NCBI GenBank assembly: GCA_963922205.1
Contig: CAWUHX010000136.1
Span: 620,001 to 684,000, forward strand
Length of the DNA: 64,000 nt
Reading direction: 5' to 3'
DNA from: Romanomermis culicivorax
Taxonomy: Eukaryota > Nematoda > Enoplea > Mermithida > Mermithidae
The notes under the pieces are model-generated. The model ran no database searches, was not told the DNA's origin, and was given only the letters and a program-made list of their open reading frames with translations. Shown in pieces: positions 12,501-22,960 of this stretch; within the stretch, counting starts at the first letter, position 1; every line of letters starts with the position of its first letter. The position numbers and the translations under genes were made by a program.

Positions 12501-15500
12501 ATGACCGAACCTGTTCTCTAAGAAGTTGCTCGGCTTGAATTCCGTCAATACCAGCGTGAAACCAACGTTCGGGTGTAAGGTCGGTCGTGTAATATGGGTT
12601 TTTCAGTTCCACTTTCGTACCATTGCTGAGATTTAAAACTTTCATTTCTATGCAATGTTGAATAAGCTCCGAAAGTGATGCAAAAGCCTCATTATAACCG
12701 TTCAACTGATAGCAATCATCCGCGTTCCTTTATCAAAGAAAAATTTAATAAGACGAGAATAATATCAACCAGCTCTAGTTGTTTGAAGTTTATAGAGATC
12801 GCAGGCATTCATAGGGAGATTCAACAGAACATGTTCCAAAACTTTCATTAAATTATTACAAAGTAGTACCAAAATGTAAAATTACGCATTACCGGTGTTG
12901 TACAATGGCAGATGTTCTCGCTGGTTGAAGCAAAATCACCAGCCAAATGGCCTCTAGACAGGGTTCTTTTTATTAGCACAAGTCCCATTAGCGCGACAGC
13001 TAGCTTTCCTTAAATTGTACTACTTTTTTTAGCATAACCAAAATCTTCATTAGGACAGGCCCAACTTCATTAGCACCGTGCTTAAAAAAAGAACCATGCT
13101 CCTAGATCTATGTGATTGAACTAAATGAATATTGAGTCAGTTGATAGATGTTTAAAAAATGAGAGATCGAAACTTCATTTTCAAAATAGTGTTTTTTGTA
13201 AAATGAAATCCAGCGCGGACCGCAAGGGAAATTTCTGGTGTTTCGTGATTTTAGATTCTGCAGAATATCAATTTTAAATCTAAGGATGATTGAAAATAAC
13301 GATAATTCACCAATCAAGATGTTTAGAAGTCCAAATGGACCTTAGACATACATGCTTAGCATAGAAATTCTGCTGGAGGTCAGCCGTGATAGGAGATGGA
13401 AAAGAAAACTTTTTTTCGTTCTTAATAATGAAAAGAAAGGTCTTCTAACATCCAAGCAGTATATTCTTCAACCTATATTAATCAGATTATGTGAAATTAT
13501 TTTTTCAGACAGCACTTTTTCCAGTTTTAATGTTACTTCTTTGGAATCCAGTATACTTTGTTTTAAAAAATTGGTAAAGTACAGCACCATTTACATTTTT
13601 ATGACAACTTTCTCTTCTCTCTTGCTCATTTTCTATCGTCATCCTCTCAGTCATTGCTGAGGTCAAAACCCCTCCCCACCACCCGAATGCATGCTTCCGG
13701 ACCTGAGATTTCAGGAGCCATTTCCAGATTGTTGGAAACCCAGGCCCCTAAAATGACTAAAAAAGCCTGGGCCAAAGAATCAGAATTTTTGGTTGATTGC
13801 CTTATTTCCAAATTTTGGTTGCCTGTTTTCAGCCCGCCGTTGATGAAATTTTACTGTTCAGCTCAAATTCATGGAAAATGGTTGATTTCTGTTAATTTTT
13901 TTGGTCTTTCAAATGGCCGACGACACTCTCTAACTGATTGAGACCATCAGTACATTGCCCAGGTCTACTCAGAACATACTTCGTTATCCGAATGCTCGTC
14001 ACATATCCCGTGTTGTCACATCGAACCGATAAAGCGAAGTCGCCCGCCGTTGAACTCGGTCGGAAAAGAAATGTACCTTCGGGAATATTTGGCGATTTTA
14101 AAAGTTGCACGGCTTGCTGGCCGTTCAGTTTAGAATGTAATAACCGGCGAGACGTACTGATAGCAGACATAAAAGTATGTTTCCTCGTGAAACATAAAAC
14201 TAGAAATGAAGGGGAGGCATAGTTAGCTGTTGATTAAAGAGCCAAGTTTATGCCAAATCGGCGGAAACATACAATTTTTGATGATCGATGAAGCGACCGA
14301 ATGAATAATGCACAATAAGTGATGTGAAGAATCATATTTATTCTAGAATGAAATGAATGAGACGAGAATTTTTCGAAACCCAAATGAATGACACCAAAAG
14401 ACAAAAAAGACATCGCTAGACATATTACTTTGAGGGGATGCAGGGTAAAGGCAGTGTCATACTTCACCGCGCGACGCCGGTTGTTCCATCCATACTAAAA
14501 AGCGGCGCCGGCCGGCGCCGAGCGGTATGAATAGGTTTCTGTAATTTCTGCGGCGCCGCCAACAAGTTTCAACTGAAACGAAATTTTCGAACAAGCGATG
14601 TGTTGAAAAGTTGCAGCATACTGTTGTTGTAACATATTGTTGCGTAGTGTGACATCTATACATGTAGTTGAATCATATCTTTCATTTGAATGGTGAATTC
14701 TGACACGTCAAATTATTTTACCAAATTGATTACTTAATTTTCAATGGAGAATTACTAATAAGTTGATCACTTAATTTGCAATGAAGACATTAATGTGTAA
14801 AAATTATGAATATGCAAAGTAGGTGTAAACATGTTCCTACATCAAGTGTACTCGCACAATTTGGTTGTGTCTTTATTCCCCCAACGTCTCTTTTCAGCAA
14901 ATATCCCGATTGTCCAAAAGTCCATATTTCCCGTAGGTCCCGATTCCCCGAATAATGAATAAATTTCCTATTTCCCCGAAAAATGCATTACTCCCTATTC
15001 CCTGAACGTCCCCGTTTGCCGAATACTAGGGAAAGGATGGATCCACTTTGAATCTGGGTCCTAAACAGCAGGTCCGACCGGTTCCAGATCAGATCTGGAT
15101 CCTGTATATAGCACATATGTGAATGAAGAATCGTGTATATATATTCAATTTTTCAAGATCAATTTATGTAAATTGATGTTTCTCAGCAGTTCAAGAGCTA
15201 TTAATCGTTGGAACGAGAAGCAAATTGAAGCAAGAGCCCAAAATCTTTAGACTAGGCTTTTTGCAAGCTTCTATCTGCACCGTGTAGAAATGATTGATTT
15301 CATTTTTCTTTTGCGCTTTTTATTTTTCGATTTTTTTTTCATTTTTTTTCGCATTTTTTGTATTTCGTATTTGTCGAGACGAGCAATACGCATTTTTTGA
15401 CAAGAGCAAAATCCAAAAGTAGTACGGCGCCGCGCGGTGAAGTATGACAAAGCACCGTGCGGCGCCGCTTGTTAGTATGAATAGGACAACCGGCGCCGCG

Positions 15501-16420
15501 CAGCACCTCGCGGCGAAGTATGACAGGGCCTTAACTGAGTAGACAGCATTCGGCAAGTAACTGCATACATAATAATGCGATGAAAGAATAGAAAGAGTGG
15601 CAAATGAGAACATCAGCGCCAAAACAGACACCAAGGGGAGTTCGCTAAATATACACAAAGTAATATATGCGTTTACCGTATTGGACAACACGTCTGAACA
15701 AACCTGCAAGCAATATTCATAGGCACAAAATACAATTACACGCGCGGAATTCGGCGGACGGACTAAATAGTAAGAATTTTAGAAGAATTAAGGGTCATTA
15801 ATATTTGCCTTTTTCAGCGGAACGGTGGGAGTGCAATCGACGTAACGTTACCGAACGAAAGGGAAATATTCGTTCCCTTCGGTTGGAGGTTACCGTAGGT
15901 CATTTTCTAGAAAATTAAAGTTATCCTTTCCGATCGAAAGTGGATTTTCAGGCTGAACTTTTCAAGCTGTTGGCGATCGGTTTCGTTCTGTTCCGTCGAA
16001 AAAGGCAAGTATAAATGACCCTTTACAATTTCTTCCACTTACGTCGCGATTCAGTCCTCTGAAAATCAATGAGGCGAGAACTTCCATTAGTGTAGCTTCC
16101 CAATAGGCAAAAATTTTTACATTTCACTGATGTAAAGTTATACTTAAGATATTTTGCGTCATGTAGTGCCTGACTTGTGACTTCAACTTGCAGCTCATAG
16201 CGATGACTAGTTTCCCAAAAATCAATAATTCGTATTGTATAGCAGTCCTATGGACACGCACTTCGACACAGACTATAGAACCTACCTTGAGTACAAATTT
16301 CGTTGCGGGTTTCAAACTAGAAATCAGACTTTCTTGTCCGAGAATGTCAAAAATAGATGGACGGGACGAATCTTCATAGTCGTGATGCGACTGAATGTTT
16401 AAATGAGCAACGTTATTCAT
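519..16420 (-). CDS. PEX12: PEX12, peroxisomal RING-complex subunit (partial, C-terminus off the left edge)
   Basis: I recognise PEX12, a peroxisomal membrane protein of the PEX2/PEX10/PEX12 complex that ubiquitinates the PEX5 import receptor. Exons seen on the minus strand are 16420-16286 (45 codons from ATG, with [13 protein letters not shown]; donor GTAGGT), 4642-4534 (acceptor [29 protein letters not shown], donor GTAAGT), about 2184-2099 ([18 protein letters not shown]), 1685-1605 ([14 protein letters not shown], donor GTACGT), 1446-1223 ([20 protein letters not shown], donor GTAAGT) and 693-519 ([14 protein letters not shown], donor GTAATA). Most junctions keep phase. Two problems remain: about eleven residues before the 2184 exon were not found (probably a tiny exon), and the 2184-2099 to 1685 junction only stays in frame with a weak donor. 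The zinc-binding domain should lie left of base 1. The C-terminal QFLDWW membrane segment is diagnostic. This call rests on family recall. Confidence 0.85.
873..935. mobile_element. 63-bp palindromic mini-MITE
   Basis: Arms at about 872-889 and 919-936 are inverted copies with one mismatch, and the centre (901-917) is itself a palindrome around TG. A TTA sits directly on each side (870-872 and 936-938), which fits the 3-bp duplication of Harbinger-type elements. Confidence 0.45.
2200..4530. other. PEX12 intron region with repeat debris
   Basis: No gene was recognised apart from the flanking PEX12 exons. About 3085-3290 is an inverted copy of the repeat at 49400-49625. The open frame near 4078-4386 lies in AT-rich sequence related to 17450-17620, so it looks like repeat DNA. 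A missing small PEX12 exon may lie in this stretch. Confidence 0.5.
3085..3290 (-). repeat. Interspersed repeat, copy 1 of a pair with 49400-49625
   Basis: The stretch beginning GTCAGACATGCACGGCAAGA and containing GGTCCTTGGACG and a gggggtgggcgagc tract is the reverse complement of sequence ending at 49625. The family is unknown; no clear target duplication was seen. Confidence 0.6.
5391..14170 (-). CDS. PTPN11: SHP2/Corkscrew-type non-receptor tyrosine phosphatase, six exons
   Basis: This cytoplasmic phosphatase acts downstream of receptor tyrosine kinases towards Ras/MAPK. Exons are 14170-13980, 12727-12511, 9980-9679, 8944-8372, 8220-7892 and 5755-5391; all have GT-AG ends and phases agree, giving 658 residues. 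SH2-N covers about 8-105 with the phosphotyrosine Arg37 in FLFRPS. SH2-C covers about 119-220 with Arg145 in GSFLVRES. The PTP domain runs from GFWEEFE (246) to about 565: WPD loop 449-451, catalytic Cys494 and Arg500 in [10 protein letters not shown], and QTEAQY 541-546. The tail keeps Y577 in YLNI, the YxN form bound by Grb2-type SH2 domains, and a PPPIPKR motif. The PTP domain carries an extra stretch of roughly 30 residues, rich in Cys and Ser, before YINAN. The first Met could be preceded by an upstream exon, since an acceptor-like CTATCAG lies just inside the frame. The family usually has about 590-600 residues (human), longer in flies. Confidence 0.94.
7516..7663. repeat. Foldback element with 27-bp perfect arms
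   Basis: The 27 bases at 7516-7542 are the exact reverse complement of 7637-7663, separated by 94 bases. Shorter TTAGCGC...GCGCTAA palindromes overlap the left arm. It lies in an intron of the phosphatase gene, 230 bp from exon 5. It is probably a small foldback MITE. Confidence 0.6.
9354..9532. mobile_element. hAT-like MITE, 179 bp, TSD CTCGTCAC
   Basis: The termini CAGACAACCCC and (reverse) CAGAGGTCCCC form imperfect inverted repeats. An exact 8-bp duplication, CTCGTCAC, flanks the element at 9346-9353 and 9533-9540. A second copy lies in the opposite orientation at 12103-12282. It is within phosphatase intron 3 to 2 flanking sequence and has no coding capacity. Confidence 0.85.
10330..11240 (+). 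pseudogene. LINE relic, 3' part of a CR1/Jockey-like RT
   Basis: Broken frames on the plus strand translate to the palm-to-C-terminal part of a non-LTR RT, including a piece around 10787-11050 with [19 protein letters not shown] and [14 protein letters not shown]. The same C-terminal pattern occurs in the intact LINE at 38468-40033. Several stops interrupt it, and an ATT-rich stretch near 11235-11255 may be the tail. It is inserted in an intron of the phosphatase gene in antisense orientation. Confidence 0.75.
11490..11914. mobile_element. MITE of the CATACATGTAA family, degraded
   Basis: The right end CTACATGTATG and a mutated left end TATGTATGTAG bound sequence that shares its interior (CGAGGTCTG, GGCTAGCCATATG, GGATTGGAAAATCCTGG) with the copies at 23998-24481 and 41599-42001. 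No convincing target duplication remains. Confidence 0.65.
12103..12282. mobile_element. hAT-like MITE, 180 bp, TSD GTGCAGAC
   Basis: This is the inverted sister of 9354-9532. It starts CAGAGGTCCCC and ends GGGGTTGTCTA, with an exact 8-bp duplication GTGCAGAC at 12095-12102 and 12283-12290. The interiors of the two copies are nearly the same, so the family is fairly young. Confidence 0.85.
12959..13093. repeat. Foldback repeat with GGTTCTTTTT ends
   Basis: The left end GGGTTCTTTTTATTAGCAC pairs with the right end GTGCTTAAAAAAAGAACC. Internal ATTAGC motifs recall the foldback at 7516-7663. It is non-coding and lies upstream of phosphatase exon 2. Confidence 0.5.
13690..13800 (+). repeat. Short interspersed repeat with GGAGCCATTTCC
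   Basis: The motif series AGGAGCCATTTCC, CAGGCCCCTAAAATGACTAA and AAAGCCTGGG recurs at about 49090-49200 and, in part, at 48130-48190. It is a dispersed repeat of unknown class, 90 bp from SHP2 exon 1. Confidence 0.55.
14500..15540. other. Intergenic/intron sequence with GC palindromes
   Basis: I see no gene here. GGCGCCGGCCGGCGCCG near 14500 and related CGGCGCCGCGCGG blocks near 15425-15520 flank TGTTGAAA-rich AT sequence, and both blocks sit next to a GTATGAcA motif, so they may be ends of one old insertion. Confidence 0.35.
15791..16022. mobile_element. Harbinger-like MITE, 232 bp, TSD TTA
   Basis: Long inverted ends begin AGGGTCATTaATAtTTGCC and match the reverse complement of the right end up to 16022 over about 35 bases with few mismatches. 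TTA is directly repeated at 15788-15790 and 16023-16025, the 3-bp duplication usual for PIF/Harbinger. A truncated relative in the other orientation lies at 52947-53095. Confidence 0.75.
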
Positions 16421-18600
16421 TCAAAAAATGTAGTAAACTCGTCGGTCAATACAATAAATTGAGACCCTTAAAGAAACTTAAACTTCGAAGAGAGATAGCC
16501 AAATGAGACCGTATTCGTAGAAGAAGGTAAGTGACTTAGTTTTTTTCCTGTTGATTTTGTTCTCTTCTCCAGTTTAATTATTCCCAAATGAGCCACGGAA
16601 AGCAAAATAAGATTCGTAGAAATCGGTAAGCTAAGCATATAATAAACCGGCACCTTAGGCCGCAATGTTTCTCTCAATTCGCTCGTCTAAATGCTACAGT
16701 CAACTGGAGAAAAAAATGTGCGTATACGAGATGTATCGGGTAGCAAATTTTGAAAATATCGGGTTCGGGTCCAGCAAAATAGTCGGGTGATTTTGGGTCT
16801 TGTTTCAGGCCGGTGTCCGTTATATTTTTCCACACGCTAATCTGTGTGGCATCATTAAGACACGATTCCTGAGAGATTTGACCTCCTGCTCCATTGACCT
16901 ATACGATAAGTTGAAAATTGATAATGGCTGAAAATGAGATACTTTAAGTAGTTTACATGCTCAGTATCGTGACCGCCCATAAGTAGCTAGCAAGGTTCGC
17001 ACAGATTCTCTTGAAACTAAATACCCTCAGTTTCCCAGGTTATTTTTCCAGGAGAAATTCATAGGTTTTTCTATATAAAATTATGAAATAATGTACGTAT
17101 TTTTATACCAAAAAGGTCCATCCATCACTCGAATAAGTTTATTTCATATACCATTGCCTTGAGTTGCAATCACAGCACTAATAACCTTTTAAACTACCTA
17201 GCCAACAATAATTATTGAAAGCTCTTGAACTTTACGGTTCCCACCAGATGTCAAAAGCCTGTATTTGAACATCATGGTAACTCATCATGTCATATGCTTA
17301 GAATGAACTACTCTAATTGTCGTGATATTTTGAACTTATTTTCATTTGGAGCACCAAAAATTTGTTCGGGTCAGAAATTTTTTCGCCACTGCAGCAGATA
17401 AGCGAGCAGTAAAAAGTTTTAAAAAAATAGAATATTCAATAACCCTAATTCAAGCGCCGAAAATTTTTTACTTCTTCTGCTTGTGGCAGACTACAAAATT
17501 TCAGAAAAATTATGCAATTGTTTATCAATTTCATCTAACATCCCCTGACTTTTCCAGGTGTCCCAGAAAACGAAAAAATTTGAAAATGACAGGCTTTCCA
17601 GGTTGTGTATAAATCCTGAGTTTAACATGTGACCCTAATCAGGCATATTTTGATCAAAAAAATCAGGTCAAAAATAGACTTTTAGTGTACAAGAAAACCC
17701 AAAAAACCGAAATTCTGAAAATTTTGCACCCACAGAAACCTGATAAAAACAAACTCACCCTCTGCCAGCCCTCGTCAGGTCAGATAGTGTTGATGCTACA
17801 TAACCGCTGTTTTACAAGTTGTATCTAAATTGAATAAATTACTAATAATAACGTAGTGGAAAACGCGATAACATAAAGATATTTTTATATCAATTTTAGC
17901 CGTCGTTGGCATTTCTGTGATTAGAATTATAAATAATTAATAGCAATTAATAGATTTTAAGATGATGATGAATTAAAATTTTTTTCCCGAATAACTCTAC
18001 TCCATTTGTTGTTTTTTTGCACACAGCAGCCAACTTTCTGACTGTGAAACCAAAGCTTTCTTGCCAATGTCAGGGTTACTGTAGGTGCACGTGTTCGTGG
18101 TGGAAGCAGCGAAAGGTAGCAAGAAAGAAATATAAATTTACATAGATTGATGATGCCACTGTTTCAAGTGTTTTTGGTGTTTCTTCATTATTAGTTTTTT
18201 GGTATGATATGCGTTGCCCCTATCGTCTTAATTATATTTATTTTGTATACTATTGATGGTGTCGCCTTACATTACCAATATATGCTCGACAGGGTAAATC
18301 GTTTTGTTTTGTGAGCAATGGAAGGCCTAATAAGATTAGGATTGGAGACTGGGGTAGGATCTCCTGAGGTACGGGTCACGGTGTTCTGCCTGAGACTTAG
18401 TGAAGTACTGGTGAAGGTATCCGAGAATCCGTGTGAGAGCGTTTTGTTGTGTTTGTGTTCTGTTAGCCTGTGGTCAGAACTGTTGCAACTTCCTTTGTTT
18501 AAACCCAAAGGTCAGTCACATCATCTAATACCACAAAAGCCTAACACCAAGTTGCACAGTGCAACCAAAAGTCTGATGGCCCGCATGATTAGGTCATAGT
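16421..18600. other. No recognised gene upstream of PEX12
   Basis: This should contain the PEX12 promoter and 5' UTR near 16421 onward. Short frames (for example 16468-16677 minus) show no known motif. The 17450-17620 part resembles the repeat at 4170-4300. Confidence 0.4.
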
Positions 18601-18604
18601 GTTT

Positions 18605-19110
18605 TTCTGTCCGGAGATGCATTTTTGAGCATTCTAAAATGGAAAATATCAAACATTTCTCAAATGATTTGTGATTCTGATTGTGATTTCTAGTGCGCGC
18701 CTAGAAAATGACCTATATACTTATAGCTTTTGAACATCAACATATTATGGAAAAAATGTTTGATCTTGTATTGTCTTTTGACATGTTTTTTTCTCAGAAT
18801 CAAGATTTTTTTTGATTATTTTCACGAAATCTTTTTGTGGTCTTTAAAAATTTCTGATCTTTGTGAACATTACTTCCTGCATTTAGAAAACGGTTAAACA
18901 TCATTAGCGGGATAGGACAATGGCAGTTATTGCTAGCTGAAGAAAATTTTAGTTCGCCCGAAAATGAAAACTCATTGAATTTGTTGTTGAAAAATATAAA
19001 ATAATGTTGAAAAAATTTATTTTCCAGCATTAATGCAAACATTTTTCCAGCATGCACTGGAATTTCTGATATTCGAATGCAAGATAGAATACCTGCCACA
19101 CTTTTTTATG
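18605..19110 (-). repeat. Partial copy of the 0.9-kb interspersed repeat
   Basis: The block begins with TTTCTGTCCGGAGATGCATT and continues with TAGTGCGCGCCTAGAAAATG and CATCAACATATTATGG, the same order of modules as in 40240-41110 and the reverse of 36365-36870. It ends near TTTTCCAGCATTAATGC. It is non-coding. Confidence 0.65.
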
Positions 19111-20103
19111 CTTTAGATCATTCCTCTTTTGATCTTCAATTATATTGAGTACAATCCAGGATAACTTTAAATAGGGGGTGTGGGTGGGGAAGAAGGGTCC
19201 CCTTGAAATTTTCTATCGTATAGGCAGTTTTTGATAACTCCCTTCCCTAACTTTCACTCCTCGACAATTACCCCCTTCAGCCTGAATACTTTACTCCTTC
19301 AGTCTATTTGCACAAATATTGTGATTTTTTAAAAACCATTTCAAATTTAAAAACAACTCACTGAATATATGATCTCGGCAAGCGAAGATAGAGAAAAAAA
19401 AAACGTTTCGTAACGAATGCTGGAGAGCAGCCAAAAATCTGCTACATGCAATATTGGTTGACAGAAGGCAAAATGTGGCCTTCATTGCAAAAAATTTCAT
19501 TGAGAGTACGTTTTTTAAGACTAATATTGACAAACAGGCACAATTTATTTTGTCATGTTATTATCAGGTGTTTTCTTTGGTGGTGTCCACCAGAGGCTCT
19601 TACAGGGGAGTGACATGGTGACATGTCACCAAGCTGAAGCGGTGAAAAATTTTTTTTCCAAATCAAGTTGCATTTTTAACAACAGCTCCAACAACTGTAC
19701 TTTAAAATATGGACAATCCACATAACCCAAGTATTATTTTTTGCCATACCAACTTCCGGAAAGCATTCATTCATTCATGGTGTGGTCACTACTGGTTGTG
19801 GTTACCCACCAATTGGAATGAATACTGCTGAACTCTGTGCATGGAAATTGTTTGTCCTCTAAACTGTGTCATTGGAGGAAACAATTTTCACCCAATCGAA
19901 TGTGTAGCTAAATATCATAGGGAGAGAGGAATACCACATTATTACTGTAATTTTTCTCCAGTGTTTTATAGAATAAGACATTGGATCATCATGATAGTCG
20001 GGCGTCGTTTCCAGAAAAGAATATTTTTGTCACTCAATATCTTACCTTATAATATTGATGCTATTGCTTTTATTTTCATTGTCTACTTTAGTCAATTATA
20101 ATT

Positions 20104-20908
20104 ATGAAGTGTCGTCATAACCAGATGCAGTCAAATCAGCAATCATTATTCGTCTTTTTTGGTGAAAGTTCTAGCAAAAATCAGCCCAATGTGCCAACTG
20201 TTGATAAAATTACGAATAATATTGATGAACAAAAGACTAATAGTAATAATAACAATACTATAAACGTGCAACGTGAATGCCTTATTGCAAGTTCAGTCAG
20301 CGCTAATTAAGCTTTGATGCAGCAACACAATGATGAAGATCAGACTAAAAATGTTGACCAAGGTGAAAAATCTGTTGGTTTTTATGATTTAAATCTTGTA
20401 CCCACTTTCTGTAGTGTTTCAATGAAGGCACTGGAATTTTTTGTCCCCTCATTAATTCAGCTACTAGATTTGAAGAATGATTGCAATATGGTTTATATTC
20501 AAAATACAACTGGTGGCCAACTAGATGAAATTCTGTTTTCATCGGGCAAGGATCATGGAGATCAAAATGGAAATCAAAAGAACGATGATGATGATAGTAG
20601 AAAAGTTGATGATGAAGATGACCAGGAGGACGAAGCTTCTGATCTTGATGCTGATGAAACAGCATTCTCAATTGATCCAAACGTTTTTTATTTTTTGCAA
20701 TGTCACCATGCTAATTTCAGTGCTGTAAGAGCCCCTTTTTTCCACTGCATCACCGGAGTGTAATTTTTCAACATTTGGCTTTGTTCAAACCAAGTTGCAT
20801 ATTCAATTGTCATCTTCTGCATCAGTCGAAAAACTGGTCTCCATAAAATTCAATGCCAACTATTTTGTTGATGGTGTACAGGTGGATGATTTTATCTATG
20901 ATGAGTAA
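20104..20908 (+). pseudogene. Unidentified protein-coding relic with acidic region
   Basis: I do not recognise the product. A frame starting at 20104 runs through one in-frame TAA (20308-20310) to about 20725, with a highly acidic Asp/Glu-rich stretch coded around 20575-20665. Reading then continues in another frame (SPECNFSTFGFVQTKLHIQ) to a TAA near 20908. The shift lies next to a donor-like GTAAGAG, so it could be an old intron rather than a frameshift. The Ser/Gln-rich start with a FFGESSSK motif vaguely recalls transposase N-termini, but that is weak. Confidence 0.35.
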
Positions 20909-21039
20909 TTTGTGTATTTTTGTTTTAAAATCAGGTAAAATGATCTGAAAATGTTTCGCTTTATGAAGAATAAAACTTTAGTGATGTTGCATTTGCTTTC
21001 TTTTTATTTGGTTCAGATCCACCATCATAAAATTTAAAA

Positions 21040-21235
21040 CACCCTGATAAAACCCATAAAAAACAGAAATTCAGAATTTTGAAACTTGTTTTTCCCAACC
21101 CTGATGAAAATGCATCTCCTGACAGGAAACCCTAAACCTAATCAAAAGGGTAGTCAGGCTTCAAGTTACACTGTGCAACTTGACAGAAAAATTTGATTGC
21201 ACAGCCCGAAATTTGGTTGCTGTGTGCAAAAAAGC
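21040..21235 (+). repeat. Head module of the 0.9-kb repeat (GTTGCAC-rich)
   Basis: Sequence from ATGCATCTCCTGACAGGAAA through CAACTTGACAGAAAAATTTG and CAGCCCGAAATTTGGTTGC matches 36735-36870 in the same orientation and 40905-41050 in reverse. Confidence 0.65.
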
Positions 21236-21494
21236 CTGCCCCAACTCTCCGCCAATTACAGGTACTCATGGGCACAGACTGAGTTATGGTCAGGAAGTAG
21301 CAGTGTTTTGTCTGCACAGTGCAGATTTTTTAGGCTTGATGCAGAATTTTTCTGGTGTTGTCTGCACTGGTGCAGAATTTGTTGAGTCATATGTTTGATC
21401 ACATATATTTTTCTGTAATGCGTCAGTCATTCATTCTGAACCTATAAAATCGAATATTTTTCTTATATTAAAACTTTGAAATGTCTAGTCAAAA

Positions 21495-22543
21495 CGCTAT
21501 AAATTCGTGGCCCGGAGGTCTGGGGGGTAATCGGGCGACTATTTTTGGCCAGGTCTCAATAATTCCCCAAAATTCAGGGGGAAGGGGTCTCTAAAGGAAA
21601 AAAATTCGATTTTTTCATGAAAAAAGTCCAAAAATAGTTTGAAAATTGTAATTTTTCTTTGAAAAGACCAAAAAAATGTATTCATGGCGCGAAGCACCCA
21701 GGAAATTGACATTTTCCACCATTTTTTGTTCAAAAATTGACATTTTTCATCAAAAAATTGACATTTCAGTATTTTCCCAACCAGAAGTATGGGGCTTCCT
21801 AGAGCTACCATCAGTGATCGACCGGGCTCCAAATTTTACAGGGCCCGGGCCTGACTGGTTTCACCAGGCCCGGGCCTGATATCTAGTCTATAATATACAT
21901 ACTACTTGCTTTATGCAACAACTAATAACATAAGATTGTAAAAAAGTATATTCCATTCATTCAAGCAAAATTTATTCAACTCAGTACTACTCAAACATTT
22001 TTCCAGAATTTATTCAACTCAGTACTCACACATTTTTCCACAACACAAAATCAAGCTTTCAAGTTGAACGTTTCATGTCTGATAGCACGCAAATTGTATT
22101 TTAAAAACATCATTTCGTCAACATGATCCGGTGTCATTCTGTTGCGCTCATCGTTTGCTATATCTGCTGCACAGCTAAACTCCCTCTCAATTGCGGCATT
22201 GCTACTAGCAACAATAACAAGTCAAGGAATATAGTAGGTTAGATTGGCAAAAGGCAATAATACGACCTGATGAACAAGTCACCATAGGAAATTGGTAGTG
22301 TATCATATTCATATATGCACTGTTCTGAACATGCATAATACGTAACAGCTTACTCATGCCTGGGCCCAGTGGGTTTTCCATTTGCCTGACCTGCTCGGCC
22401 TGAACTGGGCCCGGGTACCTGGTCCATCACTGGCTAGCAATAGGATTGGAAAATCTTGAATGGGCAGTTTCCCAATGGCCAGCCATATGGTTGATGATTT
22501 CTGGGCAGGGGTTCCCATAGCACTTCCCCCAATTACATGTATG
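21495..22543. mobile_element. CATACATGTAA-family MITE split by a hAT insertion
   Basis: The right end AATTACATGTATG (to 22543) and the interior motifs CGGAGGTCTGG, TTCCCATAGCACTTCCCCC and GGCTAGC match 23998-24481. The left end is degraded. The interior is interrupted at the GGCTACCAT site by the hAT relic 21812-22432. Confidence 0.65.
21812..22432 (-). mobile_element. hAT relic with a transposase C-terminal fragment
   Basis: The ends CAGTGATCGACC and GGTCCATCACTG are inverted copies with one mismatch. Flanking GCTACCAT and GCTAGCAA are a decayed 8-bp duplication. On the minus strand, about 22210-22075 codes for IEREFSCAADIANDE and RMTPDHVDEMMFLKYNLR, the pattern of the hAT dimerisation domain near the transposase C-terminus. 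It is a strongly deleted copy. Confidence 0.75.
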
Positions 22544-22559
22544 GAGTAGATGCATTTTG

Positions 22560-22960
22560 GTGCGTTTTAGAAGGTCAAAATCTCAAATTTTCTGACGCTT
22601 AGTGCTGGTTATAATTTGAATAATCATTATTGTGTATTATCTAGCTCAGGCCCGGCTTTCAGCACGTCTACCTTCACTTAATATTTAATCTGTAGTAGTA
22701 TTCATCACGTTAAATGTATTATCACACGTTTTATTGGTAATCTTCAATATTTTATCTTGTGATTTGATGAGGATCCACATTTTTCTATTCACACATTTTT
22801 TGAGAAAGATCAATACATCAAGTCTCTGATCTTTTAGAAGCAATTATTCCTTTCATAACGTAAATTCAATTTAATAGCTTCATAGAAGTAGTTTTCGAAA
22901 ATTTCTACTCTTCTTACTCATACCTTTTCGGTCAAGTTCATGAAAGTTTACGAATAAATT
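22560..22960 (+). repeat. Copy of a 0.75-kb interspersed repeat
   Basis: The string of modules AATAATCATTATTgt, AGCTCAGGCcCGGCTTTcAG, GTCTACCTTCACTTA and TTTTTTGAGAAAGATCAA recurs at 25145-25560 and 37345-38000 (same strand) and at 27120-27430 (reverse). Confidence 0.65.

Larger units (their letters stand above)
4643..16285 (-). other. PEX12 intron 1 containing a complete nested gene
   Basis: The 11.6-kb gap between the GTAGGT donor after codon 45 of PEX12 and the acceptor before FGASYYPEL holds all six SHP2 exons on the same strand. Both genes read right to left, so a PEX12 pre-mRNA would have to transcribe through, and splice out, the SHP2 gene. The phases of the two PEX12 exons match (phase 0 to phase 0). 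Between exons the interval holds only the MITEs, a LINE relic and foldbacks listed separately; I saw no other gene. Confidence 0.75.

Noticed and set aside
15320..15709. 129-codon Cys/Leu-rich minus frame as a membrane protein
   Set aside because: It spans GC palindrome repeats and low-complexity T-runs, with no recognisable family or splice context.
16468..16677. Minus-strand frame upstream of PEX12 exon 1 as an extra N-terminal exon
   Set aside because: No homology to PEX12, and the ATG at 16420 already gives the family's N-terminus; more likely 5' UTR or intergenic.
20345..20680. Minus-strand His-rich frame
   Set aside because: It is the antisense of the acidic stretch in the plus-strand relic.
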